Shown here one piece after another: positions 29,441-38,257 of a stretch of DNA of 64,000 bases. The position numbers were made by a program, and so were the translations under genes. Source of the DNA: Methylovirgula sp963708155 (GTDB lineage: Bacteria > Pseudomonadota > Alphaproteobacteria > Rhizobiales > Beijerinckiaceae). The stretch is from contig OY970183.1 of assembly GCA_963708155.1 (NCBI GenBank), forward strand, positions 1,798,001-1,862,000. The letters run 5' to 3'. Numbering within the stretch: position 1 is the stretch's first letter; each line of letters starts with the position of its first letter. The notes under the pieces were generated by a model. That model had not been told where the DNA came from. It searched no databases and saw only the letters and a list, made by a program, of their open reading frames with translations.

Positions 29441-29932
29441 TCAGGTGGCCAGATGGCCGAAATCCCGGATGACGCTTGCGTAAACATCGCGCTTGAAGGG
29501 AACGATAAGCTCGGGCAGCCGCTCCAGGCGTTCCCAGCGCCAGGCATCGAACTCGGGATGCGCGTCGCCGCCGGGCGTATGAATGTCGATCTCGGAGTCC
29601 TCGCCCTCGAAGCGCAGCGCGAACCATTTCTGTCTCTGGCCGCGATAACGGCCTCTCCACGAGGCTTTCGCGGCCTCGGTTGGAAGGTCGTAGCTGTACC
29701 AGTCGGACGCTTCAGCGAGCAGCTTCGTCGAGGATACATTGGTTTCCTCGAACAGCTCGCGCACCGCCGCGTCATAAGCCGCCTCGCCGGGATCGATGCC
29801 GCCCTGAGGCATCTGCCAGTCAAAATCGAAATGTTCGCGGCGGCGGTGACGACGGCGGCCGATGAAGACAAGGCCCTGCCGGTTGAGAAGCATGATGCCG
29901 ACACAGGGACGATAATCCAAAAACTCGCTCAT
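29441..29932 (-). CDS. rppH: RNA pyrophosphohydrolase RppH
   Basis: This 163-residue Nudix hydrolase has the RppH pattern: RPCVGIMLLN, FDWQMPQGGIDPGEAAYDAA and VRELFEETN, plus WYSYDLP and WFALRFEG. It removes pyrophosphate from the 5' end of triphosphorylated RNA, starting mRNA decay. It is last in the minus-strand block rsfS-rlmH-envC-ctpA-yibQ-rppH, the order usual in Alphaproteobacteria. Confidence 0.9.
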   Translation of the reverse strand: MSEFLDYRPCVGIMLLNRQGLVFIGRRRHRRREHFDFDWQMPQGGIDPGEAAYDAAVRELFEETNVSSTKLLAEASDWYSYDLPTEAAKASWRGRYRGQRQKWFALRFEGEDSEIDIHTPGGDAHPEFDAWRWERLERLPELIVPFKRDVYASVIRDFGHLAT

Positions 29933-29956
29933 GGGACTCTTGACGACTGGATTGTT

Positions 29957-31148
29957 TCACTGGCCTCGATCGACGACGCTCGGCGCGTCCCGGCTCACCG
30001 CCGCGCTCAGCGGGACGAGCGCCAGCCCGCGTGACTGGGCGATGCGGGCGAAGCGGCCGATCTTGTCGAGACTTTCTGGCAAGGCGCTTGCCACGCCGAT
30101 CGCGAGACCCTTGTCGCGGGCGATCGCTTCGAGCTTGACCAGCGCCGCGTCGATCCCGTCCGGCGTTGTGTCGAGGACGAGATCGGCTTTGACGGCGGGC
30201 ACACCACTCTGCGCGGCGAGGCTCGCCGTCAGGCTTTGCGGCGAGGTGCCGTCATCGAGATATATAAGACCGCGCTCGCCGATTTCCTGCAGCACAGGCG
30301 CGAAGCTCGCCGAATCGGCGGTGAATTTGGCGCCGAGGAAATTGCCGATGCCGACATAGCCGGAAAAGCGGCTCATCAGCCAATGCAGATTGTCGGTGTT
30401 CTGCGCCGGGGTCGCGTTGGTCAGCAACGTATGCGGGCCGGGGTCGGTTTGCGGATAATCGAGCGGTTCCATCGGCGCTTGCAGGATCACTTCATGACCG
30501 TTCGCGCGGGCGCGCGCCACGCTCTCGGCGAGGTCGCGTCCGTAGGGCGCGAAACCGAAGGTCACGCCGCCGGGAAGGTTCTGAATCGCCGCCTCGGTGA
30601 TCGGACGGCTGAGACCAAGGCCGCCGACGACGAGGACGATCCGCGGCGCGCCGGCCTTGAGCGCGGAACTTGTCTCCACGGGCCGCGCATAGACATCTGC
30701 CGGGCGCGCGCCATCGTCGCCGACGCGTGGCAGCAGTCCGTAGCGGCTTTTTTCGACGAGCCTCGGGTCGGGCGCAGATGCCAGCGCGAGACCATGCGCC
30801 TGCGGCACTTCGATAATCATTGAATTGGGCGGCATGCCCCCATTGGCGCGGATGACCTTGACGCCGCTTTCATATTCAACCTGCGCCGCGCTCTGAGTGA
30901 AGTCGTGGGGCAGCGGCAGCGGCGGCGGCGCCTTCGGCGCGGGCGGCGACGGGGCCACCTGCGGCGCCGGCGCGACAATGGCGGCGACGACCTGCGTGTC
31001 TGTCGCGGGCGCGGCCGAACTCATGCCACAGGACGAGACCGCCGATCGCGACGCAAGCCAGAAGCGAGGGCAGCAGCCATCCGAATCGGCGGCGCGCCGC
31101 TATTTTGCGGTCGAGCCCTAGCGGCTTGTGGAGATCATCGCTCGGCAT
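29957..31148 (-). CDS. divergent polysaccharide deacetylase (YibQ/DUF610), frame interrupted once
   Basis: The N-terminus MPSDDLHKPLGLDRK followed by one membrane helix (GWLLPSLLACVAIGGLVLW) is read in one frame. The rest, with a Pro/Ala-rich linker and the deacetylase-like domain (IVLVVGGLGLSRPITEAAI, QAPMEPLDYPQTDPGPHTLL, GYVGIGNFLGAKF), is in another. Removing one base at 31025 joins LVLW to MSSAAPATD and gives 396 residues. The family is related to polysaccharide deacetylases and is often encoded next to envC and ctpA, suggesting a cell-envelope role. It may be anchored in the inner membrane with the domain in the periplasm. Confidence 0.82.
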
Positions 31149-31250
31149 CGCTTCGCTTTTCCGGCCGCAAGGTCGCGCAGTTCCCGCTGCAAGCGCGAAT
31201 CACGGCCACCCATCATACACAGGCGCGGATAGGGCAGAAACCGACAGGGA

Positions 31251-31292
31251 AATCAAAAAGAAAAGTCCCGCAATCGGCGTGATTGCGGGACT
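31251..31292 (-). terminator. intrinsic terminator downstream of ctpA
   Basis: AGTCCCGCAATC-GGCGT-GATTGCGGGACT (31264-31292) has perfect 12-bp arms; on the minus strand it is followed by TTTTCTTTTT. It lies 24 bp past the ctpA stop, between ctpA and the deacetylase gene, so the latter probably has its own promoter or relies on read-through. Confidence 0.85.
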
Positions 31293-31315
31293 TGATCTTG
31301 TCGCTGAAGCGGCGA

Positions 31316-32752
31316 TCAGGGGCTCTTGCCGGCGCTCGGATCGGGCGTCGCCGCGGGTTTGGCGGCCGGCGCCGCCGGTTTCGCCGGGGCTGGCGCGGGG
31401 GCCGGAGCAGGAGTCGGAGTGACCGATCCGCCCGGCGCGGGCGTCTCGGAGGAAGCCGCATCGGCGCGCTTGATGCCGCGCAGCAGATCCTCGGCGGCGA
31501 TCAACTGCTTGTCGCTCTTTTCATCCGGCGGGACGTAGGCTTGCGAGCCGAACTGTTCGTGCGTGCCATTGAGCAAGTGACCCTTGAGCGAGGCTTCGCC
31601 CTTGGTTTCGTCGCGGCCCTTGAGATCGGCCGGCACGTCCTCAAGCACGACAATATCCGGCTCGATGCCCTGCGCCTGGATCGAACGGCCCGACGGCGTG
31701 TAGTAGCGCGCCGTGGTGAGCCGCAGCGCGCCGCTATCGGCGCCGAGCGGGATGATGGTCTGCACGGAGCCCTTGCCGAAGGAGCGCGTGCCGATGATGG
31801 TCGCGCGCTTGTGATCTTGCAGCGCACCGGCGACGATCTCCGAGGCCGACGCGGAACCACCGTTGATGAGGACGACGAGCGGCTTGTCATGCGACAGGTC
31901 GTCGCCCGGCCTGGCGTTGTAGCGCATCGTCTCGTCGGCGTTGCGGCCACGGGTCGAAACGATCTCGCCGTGGTCGACGAACGCATTGACGACGGCGATC
32001 GACTGGTCGAGCAGGCCGCCGGGGTTATTGCGCAAATCGAGGATATAGCCCTTGAGCTTGTCGCCGGGGTCGGTCTGGAATTTCATCAGCGCGTCGCGCA
32101 CGCCGTCGGCGGTCTGCTCGTTGAACTGGGTGATTCGGATATAACCGATATCGTCGCCTTCGATCTTCGAGCGCACCGATTTGATCTGGATAACGGCGCG
32201 GGTCAGCTTGATGTCGCGGGCGTCCTTCTTGGGGCCGCGCAGGATCTTGAGCGTGACGACCGTATTCGGCTCGCCGCGCATCTTGTCGACAGCCTGGTTC
32301 AGCGTCAGGCCGTCGACCGCTTGGCCGTCGATCGCCGCGATAATGTCGCCGGAGAGGATGCCGGCATGGGAGGCCGGCGTGTCATCGATCGGCGTCACGA
32401 CTTTGATGAGGCCGTTTTCCTGCGTCACTTCGATGCCGAGACCGCCGAATTCGCCGCGCGTCTGCACCTGCATGTCGTTGAACGCCTTGGCGTCCATATA
32501 GCTGGAGTGCGGATCGAGCGAAGAGAGCATGCCGTTGATCGCCGCCTCGACAAGCTTTTCGTCGTCTGGCTTTTCGACATAGTCGGTTCTGATCTTCTCG
32601 AAGACGTCTCCGAACAGGTTGAGGCTGCGATAGGTATCCGCCGCCGCCGCCGTGGCTGGCGTCGAACCGGGGATCAGAAAAGCCTGCGTACCAACCAAGG
32701 CCGTAGCCGCGCCAAGCGCAGCGCCGCACATTAAAAGCGAAATTTTGCGCAT
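31316..32752 (-). CDS. ctpA: carboxy-terminal processing protease CtpA (S41)
   Basis: This 478-residue periplasmic serine protease has a signal peptide, a PDZ domain (about residues 100-185, with GLGIEV and AGILSGDIIAAIDG), and the S41 core with catalytic Ser302 in NGGSASASEI and Lys327 in RSFGKGSVQ. The C-terminal 45 residues are a Pro/Ala-rich tail. It trims the C-termini of periplasmic proteins and, in several bacteria, controls peptidoglycan hydrolases. It is directly downstream of the envC-like hydrolase activator; start and stop overlap by one base. Confidence 0.92.
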   Translation of the reverse strand: MRKISLLMCGAALGAATALVGTQAFLIPGSTPATAAAADTYRSLNLFGDVFEKIRTDYVEKPDDEKLVEAAINGMLSSLDPHSSYMDAKAFNDMQVQTRGEFGGLGIEVTQENGLIKVVTPIDDTPASHAGILSGDIIAAIDGQAVDGLTLNQAVDKMRGEPNTVVTLKILRGPKKDARDIKLTRAVIQIKSVRSKIEGDDIGYIRITQFNEQTADGVRDALMKFQTDPGDKLKGYILDLRNNPGGLLDQSIAVVNAFVDHGEIVSTRGRNADETMRYNARPGDDLSHDKPLVVLINGGSASASEIVAGALQDHKRATIIGTRSFGKGSVQTIIPLGADSGALRLTTARYYTPSGRSIQAQGIEPDIVVLEDVPADLKGRDETKGEASLKGHLLNGTHEQFGSQAYVPPDEKSDKQLIAAEDLLRGIKRADAASSETPAPGGSVTPTPAPAPAPAPAKPAAPAAKPAATPDPSAGKSP

Positions 32753-34092
32753 TATCCGCGAACCCTTTGCATGTCCGGCTTAGCCCACCATGGGCCCGGA
32801 TCGATCGCCGCCCCGTCTTTCCGAAACTCCACATAGAGGATGGGCTCAGCCGCGCCAATGGCCATTGCCGCGGCAGTCTTGACGGACCCGTCGCCCATGT
32901 TCGCAACCGGCTCGCCGGCGAGGACGAATTGTCCCGCCTCTACGTTAATTCTTTTCATTCCGGCCAAGACCACATAATAGCCTCCGCCGGCATTGATGAT
33001 CAAGACTTGTCCAAAGCTCCGGTAAGGTCCCGAAAAGGCAACCCAACCGTCATAAGGCGCGGCGACGATCGCTCCGCGCCGCGTCGCCATCAACATGCCC
33101 TTTTCCGTACCGCCGACGCCATCCGGCGCGCCATAGGAGCGCAGGATCGAGCCCGCCGCAGGGAGGGGCAGCAGACCCTTCGTATCCGCGAATGCCATGG
33201 CGGGAGCAAGGCGGCCGGGATCCTTGAATGGCGAAATAATCGTTTTTTGAACAGGCGGCGCGGCTGCTTCGGCGAGTTTGCGGGCGGCCTCGGCTTTTGC
33301 GGCCTCCTCGGCGGCCTTTTTCGCGCCGGCGAGGTCTTCCTCCATCCTGGCGATGAGCTGTTTCATGCTTGTGGCTTGCTGGGCGAGGTCGGCGGCGCGC
33401 TGCTGCTCGGCATCGAGCGCCTGCTCGGCAACGCCGAGCGAAGCCTGCCGCGCCGAAACAAGGGCGGCGAGCGTCTGGCGCTGTAGTTCAAGCTCCGCGT
33501 TCCTTTGCGCCAGTTGCGTCTTTTCCGTCGCCACCGCCTCGCGCAAATGCACCAGCGCCGAGAGGTCGCTGGCGAGCGCGGCGGTCTCGGCGCGCATCTG
33601 CGGCACGACGGAGCCGAGCAGCATCGAGGTGCGAATCGCTTGCAGCATGTCCTCCGGCGAGACGAGAAGGGCGGGCGGCGGCGTGCGGCCCATCCGCTGC
33701 AACGAGGCGAGAACCTCGGCGATGACGTCGCGGCGGCTGGCGAGGGAGCGGCGAATGGCGTCCTCGCGCCCCTTGAGGCTCGCGAGCCGTGCCTCGGCAT
33801 CGCTGACCCTGGTTTCGTTGTCCTGGATCTGCTGAGTGGTCTCGATCAGGGCCGCCGAGAGCCTCGCCCGGTCGCCGCGCAGATTTTCAACCTCCGCCTC
33901 GATCTTCTGCCGCTGCGCATCGGAGGCGCTGATTGTATCCTCGACGCCCTGCAATTGGGTCTTGTGCGCCGATATGTCGTTTTCTTTCGTCGCGATCGCG
34001 GGCGACGGCGGCGCGGACACGTCCGGCGCCTGCGCGGCGAGCGGCAGCGGCGCCAGCAGGGCGAAGGCCAGTCCGAGCGGCGCGAGGCGCAT
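32752..34092 (-). CDS. envC: EnvC-like murein hydrolase activator (LytM/M23)
   Basis: From the ATG at 34092, which fits the signal peptide (MRLAPLGLAFALLAPLPLAAQ), the protein has 446 residues. Two long coiled-coil segments (about residues 35-110 and 150-250) precede a C-terminal LytM domain. In that domain the usual zinc ligands are degenerate (GAIVAAPYDGWVAFSGPYRSFGQVLIIN), so it probably activates amidases and does not cut peptidoglycan itself. It works in the periplasm during division. An in-frame start at 34137 would add 15 residues ahead of the signal peptide. Confidence 0.87.
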   Translation of the reverse strand: MRLAPLGLAFALLAPLPLAAQAPDVSAPPSPAIATKENDISAHKTQLQGVEDTISASDAQRQKIEAEVENLRGDRARLSAALIETTQQIQDNETRVSDAEARLASLKGREDAIRRSLASRRDVIAEVLASLQRMGRTPPPALLVSPEDMLQAIRTSMLLGSVVPQMRAETAALASDLSALVHLREAVATEKTQLAQRNAELELQRQTLAALVSARQASLGVAEQALDAEQQRAADLAQQATSMKQLIARMEEDLAGAKKAAEEAAKAEAARKLAEAAAPPVQKTIISPFKDPGRLAPAMAFADTKGLLPLPAAGSILRSYGAPDGVGGTEKGMLMATRRGAIVAAPYDGWVAFSGPYRSFGQVLIINAGGGYYVVLAGMKRINVEAGQFVLAGEPVANMGDGSVKTAAAMAIGAAEPILYVEFRKDGAAIDPGPWWAKPDMQRVRG

Positions 34093-34217
34093 GAGGCGGT
34101 GCTTGTCCCAATGGACGGGCGCGTTAGGCGGCGTCACGAATCACAGCTACGGAAGCGGCAATGGCCGAAGTATGACGCGACAGGAGCTTCAATAAAATCC
34201 GTGAGTCCGCGAATGGC

Positions 34218-34700
34218 TCAGTTGCGGTGATAAGGATGGCCCGAGAGGATGGTCGTGGCGCGATAAATCTGCTCGGCAGCGAGCGCGCGCGCCAGTTGAT
34301 GCGGCCAGGTCATGGCACCGAAGGCGAGGACCAGCCGTGCCTCGGCCCGAAAGGCAGGATCGAGCCCGTCCGGACCACCGATAACGAGGCCGAGCGTTGC
34401 GGCGCCATGATCCCGCGCGGCGCCGAGCTGATTGGCGAATTCAGTGCTGGTCATTGCTTTGCCCGTCTCGTCGCAGGCAATGAATTGCGCGTCGGAACCA
34501 AGCGCCGCGCGGATCGCTTTCGCCTCCTCGAGCTTGCGATCCTGCGGCCGCCTGGCGCGGCTTTCGTCGATCTCGCGCAATTCGAGGGGTTGGAGGCCGA
34601 TACTGCGACCGATCGCCGCCGCTCGCAAAAGATAACGCGCGACAAGATCGCGCTCGGGGCCGGGCTTCGCCCGTCCGACGGAAATTAGCAGCAAACGCAC
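34218..34700 (-). CDS. rlmH: 23S rRNA pseudouridine-1915 N3-methyltransferase RlmH
   Basis: This 160-residue SPOUT methyltransferase begins MRLLLISVGRAK and has the knotted SAM-binding C-terminus (LGLVIGGPDGLDPAFR, LAFGAMTWPHQLARALAAEQIYRA, ending SGHPYHRN), diagnostic for RlmH. It methylates helix 69 of 23S rRNA in the 70S ribosome. It follows rsfS on the same strand, as in most Alphaproteobacteria. Confidence 0.95.
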   Translation of the reverse strand: MRLLLISVGRAKPGPERDLVARYLLRAAAIGRSIGLQPLELREIDESRARRPQDRKLEEAKAIRAALGSDAQFIACDETGKAMTSTEFANQLGAARDHGAATLGLVIGGPDGLDPAFRAEARLVLAFGAMTWPHQLARALAAEQIYRATTILSGHPYHRN

Positions 34701-34801
34701 CGGACCAAGCCTCCAGCCGAGCCGGCTTTATGCGAAAATAATCAGGCCCCGCGCGCCGCAATGGGCAGGCGCGCCGATCGATGAGCGGAAATGCGTGGCT
34801 C

Positions 34802-35215
34802 TCAGCCGGCTTTGCCTTCGCTTGGCCGGTCGTGCCCCCACATTTTTTCCAGGTTGTAGAACTGCCGCACCTCGGGCCGGAAGAGATGGACGATGGCATC
34901 GCCGGCGTCCACCAGCACCCAGTCGCAATGCGACAATCCTTCGACGCGCGGCGCCGCGACGCCCAATTCCTTGAGCGCCTTGATGACACGCTCCGCGGCG
35001 GCGCCAACATGGGTGTTGGAGCGGCCGGTCGCGATGATCATTGTGTCGGCGAGCGCAGTCTTGCCATTGAGATCGATGCAGACAATTTCCTCTGCCTTGG
35101 CATCTTCCAGACACCGCAGCACAGTCTGCACCAGCACGCCGGGTTGGGACTCAACAAATTCCCGCACCGGAGGGAACGGTAATGCTACCGTTTCACGGGC
35201 AATTGTCGAAACCAG
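34802..35215 (-). CDS. rsfS: ribosomal silencing factor RsfS
   Basis: The core (VLRCLEDAKAEEIVCIDLNGK, ADTMIIATGRSNTHVGAAAERV, DWVLVDAGDAIVHLF, FYNLEKMW) is RsfS, which binds ribosomal protein uL14 and blocks subunit joining when nutrients are low. The start is uncertain. A strong AGGAGG at 35225-35230 is followed, nine bases on, by an in-frame CTG at 35213-35215. If the C at 35215 is a sequencing insertion, the codon becomes ATG with eight-base spacing and the protein has 137 residues, the usual length. Other in-frame starts are GTG at 35137 (shorter) and ATG at 35317 or 35410 (long, non-conserved). Confidence 0.85.
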   Translation of the reverse strand: MVSTIARETVALPFPPVREFVESQPGVLVQTVLRCLEDAKAEEIVCIDLNGKTALADTMIIATGRSNTHVGAAAERVIKALKELGVAAPRVEGLSHCDWVLVDAGDAIVHLFRPEVRQFYNLEKMWGHDRPSEGKAG

Positions 35216-35434
35216 TGGCTCGATCCTCCTCTGGCGCGTCCAGAGAACGCGCCCTTCTAAAGTGGAGCGAATCGGCTTTTTTTTCAATCCGTCCCTGCGC
35301 GAATTGGCCCCTTGCATCGCTGCACATGCTCCGTATAAGGCCGCTAGGTGTCTTGTCTGCAACAGGTCATATTGCGGCAAGACGCGATAAGGATATTCGC
35401 GAGGCGGCATGCGTCAGCAGCGGGGAGGGGGTTG

Positions 35435-35848
35435 ATGGCCGGGATCGAGGCGAAACAGGGCCAGAATATCGAATTGCGGCGGCCGCTGTCGCCGCATCTT
35501 TCGATTTACCGGCCGATGCTCACCATGGTGATGTCGATCGCCCACCGGATTTCGGGCGGCGCGCTTTACGTCGGCACGCTGTTCCTCGTCTGGTATCTCC
35601 TCGCCGCCGCCAGCGGCGGGAACGCCTTCGCTTTCGCCAGCTGGTTCTTCGGCTCTTTCGTCGGCCAGCTCGTCCTCTTCGGCTTCGCTTTCGCGCTGCT
35701 GCTGCACTTCTTCGGCGGCATCCGCCACCTGATCTGGGATGCCGGCTACGGCTTCGACAAGGACTGGCGCGAATATCTCGCCGTCGGAACCTTGGCCGCG
35801 AGCGTGGCGACGACACTCATCATCTTCATCGCCGCCCATCTGGGCTAG
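35435..35848 (+). CDS. sdhC: succinate dehydrogenase cytochrome b556 subunit
   Basis: This 137-residue membrane subunit begins with RRPLSPHLSIYRPMLTMVMSIAHRISGG, the SdhC signature; His in SIAHRISG and LLHFFGGIRHL contribute to haem b and quinone binding. Three membrane helices follow. GGAGG precedes the ATG at 35435. It anchors complex II to the inner membrane together with SdhD. First gene of sdhCDAB. An upstream TTCTAAAG at 35255 resembles an Irr-like half-site only weakly. Confidence 0.93.
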   Translation: MAGIEAKQGQNIELRRPLSPHLSIYRPMLTMVMSIAHRISGGALYVGTLFLVWYLLAAASGGNAFAFASWFFGSFVGQLVLFGFAFALLLHFFGGIRHLIWDAGYGFDKDWREYLAVGTLAASVATTLIIFIAAHLG

Positions 35849-35868
35849 GGCCGCCGACAGGACACAGA

Positions 35869-36264
35869 ATGACGCACGATCCTTCCTCGATCCGCAGCCC
35901 GGCCGGCAGAGTGAAATTCCTCGGCGCCGCCAGATCCGGGACCGGCGATCTCTGGCTGATGCGGGTCACGACCGCTGCTCTGGTGCCGCTGGCCATCGCC
36001 TTCATCTGGATCGTGCTGCGCCTCGTCGGCAAAACCCATATCGCCGATGTGCGGGACGAGTTCGCCCACCCCTGCACGGCGATCTTTCTGCTGCTCTTCA
36101 TCCTCGCCAGCATCGTGCATATGCGCGTGGGGATGCAGTCGATCCTCGACGATTACATCCATGCGCCCCGCGCCAAGGAATGGGCCATGATCGGCAATAC
36201 TCTGTTCTCGATCGGCTTCGGCGTCGCGGCGATCTTCGCTGTGCTCAAACTGAGCCTCTTTTGA
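35869..36264 (+). CDS. sdhD: succinate dehydrogenase membrane anchor subunit
   Basis: This 131-residue protein has three hydrophobic helices, the conserved GTGDLWLMRVT at the N-terminus, a haem-region histidine in ASIVHMRVGMQSILDDYIH, and a last helix before the C-terminus LKLSLF. With SdhC it forms the quinone site. It starts 20 bp after the sdhC stop and is followed 35 bp later by sdhA. Confidence 0.92.
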   Translation: MTHDPSSIRSPAGRVKFLGAARSGTGDLWLMRVTTAALVPLAIAFIWIVLRLVGKTHIADVRDEFAHPCTAIFLLLFILASIVHMRVGMQSILDDYIHAPRAKEWAMIGNTLFSIGFGVAAIFAVLKLSLF

Positions 36265-36299
36265 GTTTGAACCGGCACTCGCCGGAGAAGGTGGAAAGT

Positions 36300-38129
36300 A
36301 TGGCGGCTGAAGGCCTCGGCACGGCACCCGGCATCAACGGGAAGGCTTATCCGATCGTCGATCATGTATTCGATGTCGTCGTCATCGGGGCTGGCGGGGC
36401 GGGTCTGCGCGCCATCGTCGGCTGCGCGGAGGCGGGGCTGCGCACCGCCGCAATCTCCAAGGTCTTCCCGACCCGTTCGCATACCGTGGCGGCACAGGGC
36501 GGCGTTGCCGCCTCGCTCGGCAATATGGGGCCGGACAATTGGAAATGGCACATGTACGACACCGTGAAGGGGTCGGACTGGCTCGGCGATCAGGATTCAA
36601 TCGAATATATGGTGCGCCATGCGCCCGCCGCGGTCTATGAGCTGGAGCATTGGGGCGTGCCGTTCTCGCGCACCGAGGACGGGCGCATTTATCAGCGCCC
36701 CTTTGGCGGCATGACCACGGATTTCGGCAAGGGGCCGCCGGCACAGCGCACCTGCGCCGCCGCCGACCGCACCGGCCACGCGCTGCTGCATACGCTCTAC
36801 GGCCAGGCCCTGCGCCATTCGGCCGAATTCTTCATCGAATATTTTGCCATCGATCTCATTATGGAAAATGGCCGCTGTTGCGGCGTCATCTGCCTCAAGC
36901 TCGACGATGGGACGATCCATCGTTTCCGCTCGCAGCTCGTGATGCTGGCCACCGGCGGCTACGGCCGCGCCTATTTCTCCGCCACCTCCGCGCATACCTG
37001 CACCGGCGACGGCAATGCGATGGTGCTGCGCGCCGGCCTGCCGCTGCAGGATATGGAATTCGTGCAGTTCCATCCGACCGGCATCTATGGCGCCGGCTGC
37101 CTCATCACCGAGGGCGCGCGCGGCGAAGGCGGCTATCTGACCAATGGCGAGGGCGAGCGCTTCATGGAGCGTTACGCGCCGTCGGTGAAGGACCTTGCGC
37201 CGCGCGATATGGTTTCGCGCGCCATGACGATGGAAATCCGCGAGGGCCGCGGCGTCGGCCGCAACAAGGATCACATCTATCTGCACCTCGATCATCTCGA
37301 TCCCAAGGTGCTGCACGAGCGTCTGCCCGGCATCTCCGAGAGCGCACGGATTTTCGCCGGCGTCGATCTCACCAAGGAGCCCATCCCGGTTTTGCCGACG
37401 GTCCATTACAACATGGGTGGCATCCAGACGAATTTTCACAGCGAGGTCGTCGTCAAGAAGGGCGACGATCCGAATGTTGTCGTCCCCGGCCTGATGGCGA
37501 TCGGCGAGGCCGCCTGCGTCTCCGTCCACGGCGCCAACCGGCTCGGCTCGAATTCGCTGATCGATCTCATCGTCTTCGGCCGTTCGGCCGCCCTGCGTGC
37601 CGCCGAGGTGGTGGTGCCGGGGGCCAAGCAAGCGGAGCTTGCGCCCGATTCCGCCGATCAGGCGCTCACGCGGCTCGACCATTTCCGCTATGCCAGCGGC
37701 GGTACACCGACGGCGGAGCTGCGGGCGCGCATGCAGAAGGTCATGCAGAACAATTGCGCCGTCTATCGCACCGGCGAAACTCTGGCCGAAGGCTCGAAAC
37801 TCATTCATGAAGTCTGGAGCGCACGCGACGACATCCGCGTTACCGATCGTTCGCTCGTCTGGAATTCCGATCTCGTTGAGACGCTGGAGTTCGACAATCT
37901 CATTGTCCAGGCGGTTGTCACGATGGATGGCGCCGCCAACCGGACCGAATCGCGTGGCGCCCATGCGCGCGAGGATTTTCCCGAGCGCGACGACCAGAAC
38001 TGGATGAAGCATACGCTCGCCGCGATCGATCCCGAAAAGCGCACCGTCAGCCTCGATTACCGGCCGGTTCACAGCTACACGATGACCAACGAGATCGCCT
38101 ATATCGAGCCGAAGGCGCGGGTGTACTAA
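36300..38129 (+). CDS. sdhA: succinate dehydrogenase flavoprotein subunit
   Basis: This 609-residue subunit has the FAD Rossmann motif VVVIGAGGAGLRA near residue 25, the covalent-FAD histidine in RSHTVAAQGGV, and catalytic residues in the HPTGIYGAGCLITEGARGEGG region and HGANRLGSNSLIDL. It oxidises succinate to fumarate, linking the TCA cycle to respiration. The N-terminus (MAAEGLGTAPGINGKAYPI) is slightly extended. A palindromic repeat lies directly after the stop, before sdhB. Confidence 0.96.
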   Translation: MAAEGLGTAPGINGKAYPIVDHVFDVVVIGAGGAGLRAIVGCAEAGLRTAAISKVFPTRSHTVAAQGGVAASLGNMGPDNWKWHMYDTVKGSDWLGDQDSIEYMVRHAPAAVYELEHWGVPFSRTEDGRIYQRPFGGMTTDFGKGPPAQRTCAAADRTGHALLHTLYGQALRHSAEFFIEYFAIDLIMENGRCCGVICLKLDDGTIHRFRSQLVMLATGGYGRAYFSATSAHTCTGDGNAMVLRAGLPLQDMEFVQFHPTGIYGAGCLITEGARGEGGYLTNGEGERFMERYAPSVKDLAPRDMVSRAMTMEIREGRGVGRNKDHIYLHLDHLDPKVLHERLPGISESARIFAGVDLTKEPIPVLPTVHYNMGGIQTNFHSEVVVKKGDDPNVVVPGLMAIGEAACVSVHGANRLGSNSLIDLIVFGRSAALRAAEVVVPGAKQAELAPDSADQALTRLDHFRYASGGTPTAELRARMQKVMQNNCAVYRTGETLAEGSKLIHEVWSARDDIRVTDRSLVWNSDLVETLEFDNLIVQAVVTMDGAANRTESRGAHAREDFPERDDQNWMKHTLAAIDPEKRTVSLDYRPVHSYTMTNEIAYIEPKARVY

Positions 38130-38132
38130 TGC

Positions 38133-38233
38133 CCTCATGCTGAGGAGGCGCCCGGCGCCGTCTCGAAGCGTGAGGAAAGGTTTTGCGATCGCATCCTTCG
38201 AGACGCTTGCTTTGCAAGCTCCTCAGGATGAGG
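38133..38233. repeat. palindromic intergenic repeat between sdhA and sdhB
   Basis: The 100-bp element begins CCTCATGCTGAGGAG and ends CTCCTCAGGATGAGG, so its ends are nearly perfect inverted copies. Inside, GTCTCGAAGCGTGAGG pairs with the CATCCTTCGAGAC arm. The whole can fold into one long hairpin in the sdh mRNA. Sequences of this kind are scattered in many Rhizobiales genomes as intergenic palindromes (from memory). It may modulate mRNA stability between the flavoprotein and iron-sulfur genes. Confidence 0.65.
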
Positions 38234-38257
38234 ACTTCAGGTGTTTTAGGAGCTGCT

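Noticed and set aside
35255..35262. Irr-like half-site TTCTAAAG upstream of sdhC
   Set aside because: Only one half matches, with no partner at the right distance and no 23-bp repeat; it lies within or beside the divergent rsfS start. Likely chance.
35739..36299. Extended sdhA start overlapping sdhC and sdhD
   Set aside because: The frame is open upstream, but SdhA homology begins at 36300, and the upstream region codes for SdhC and SdhD in other frames.
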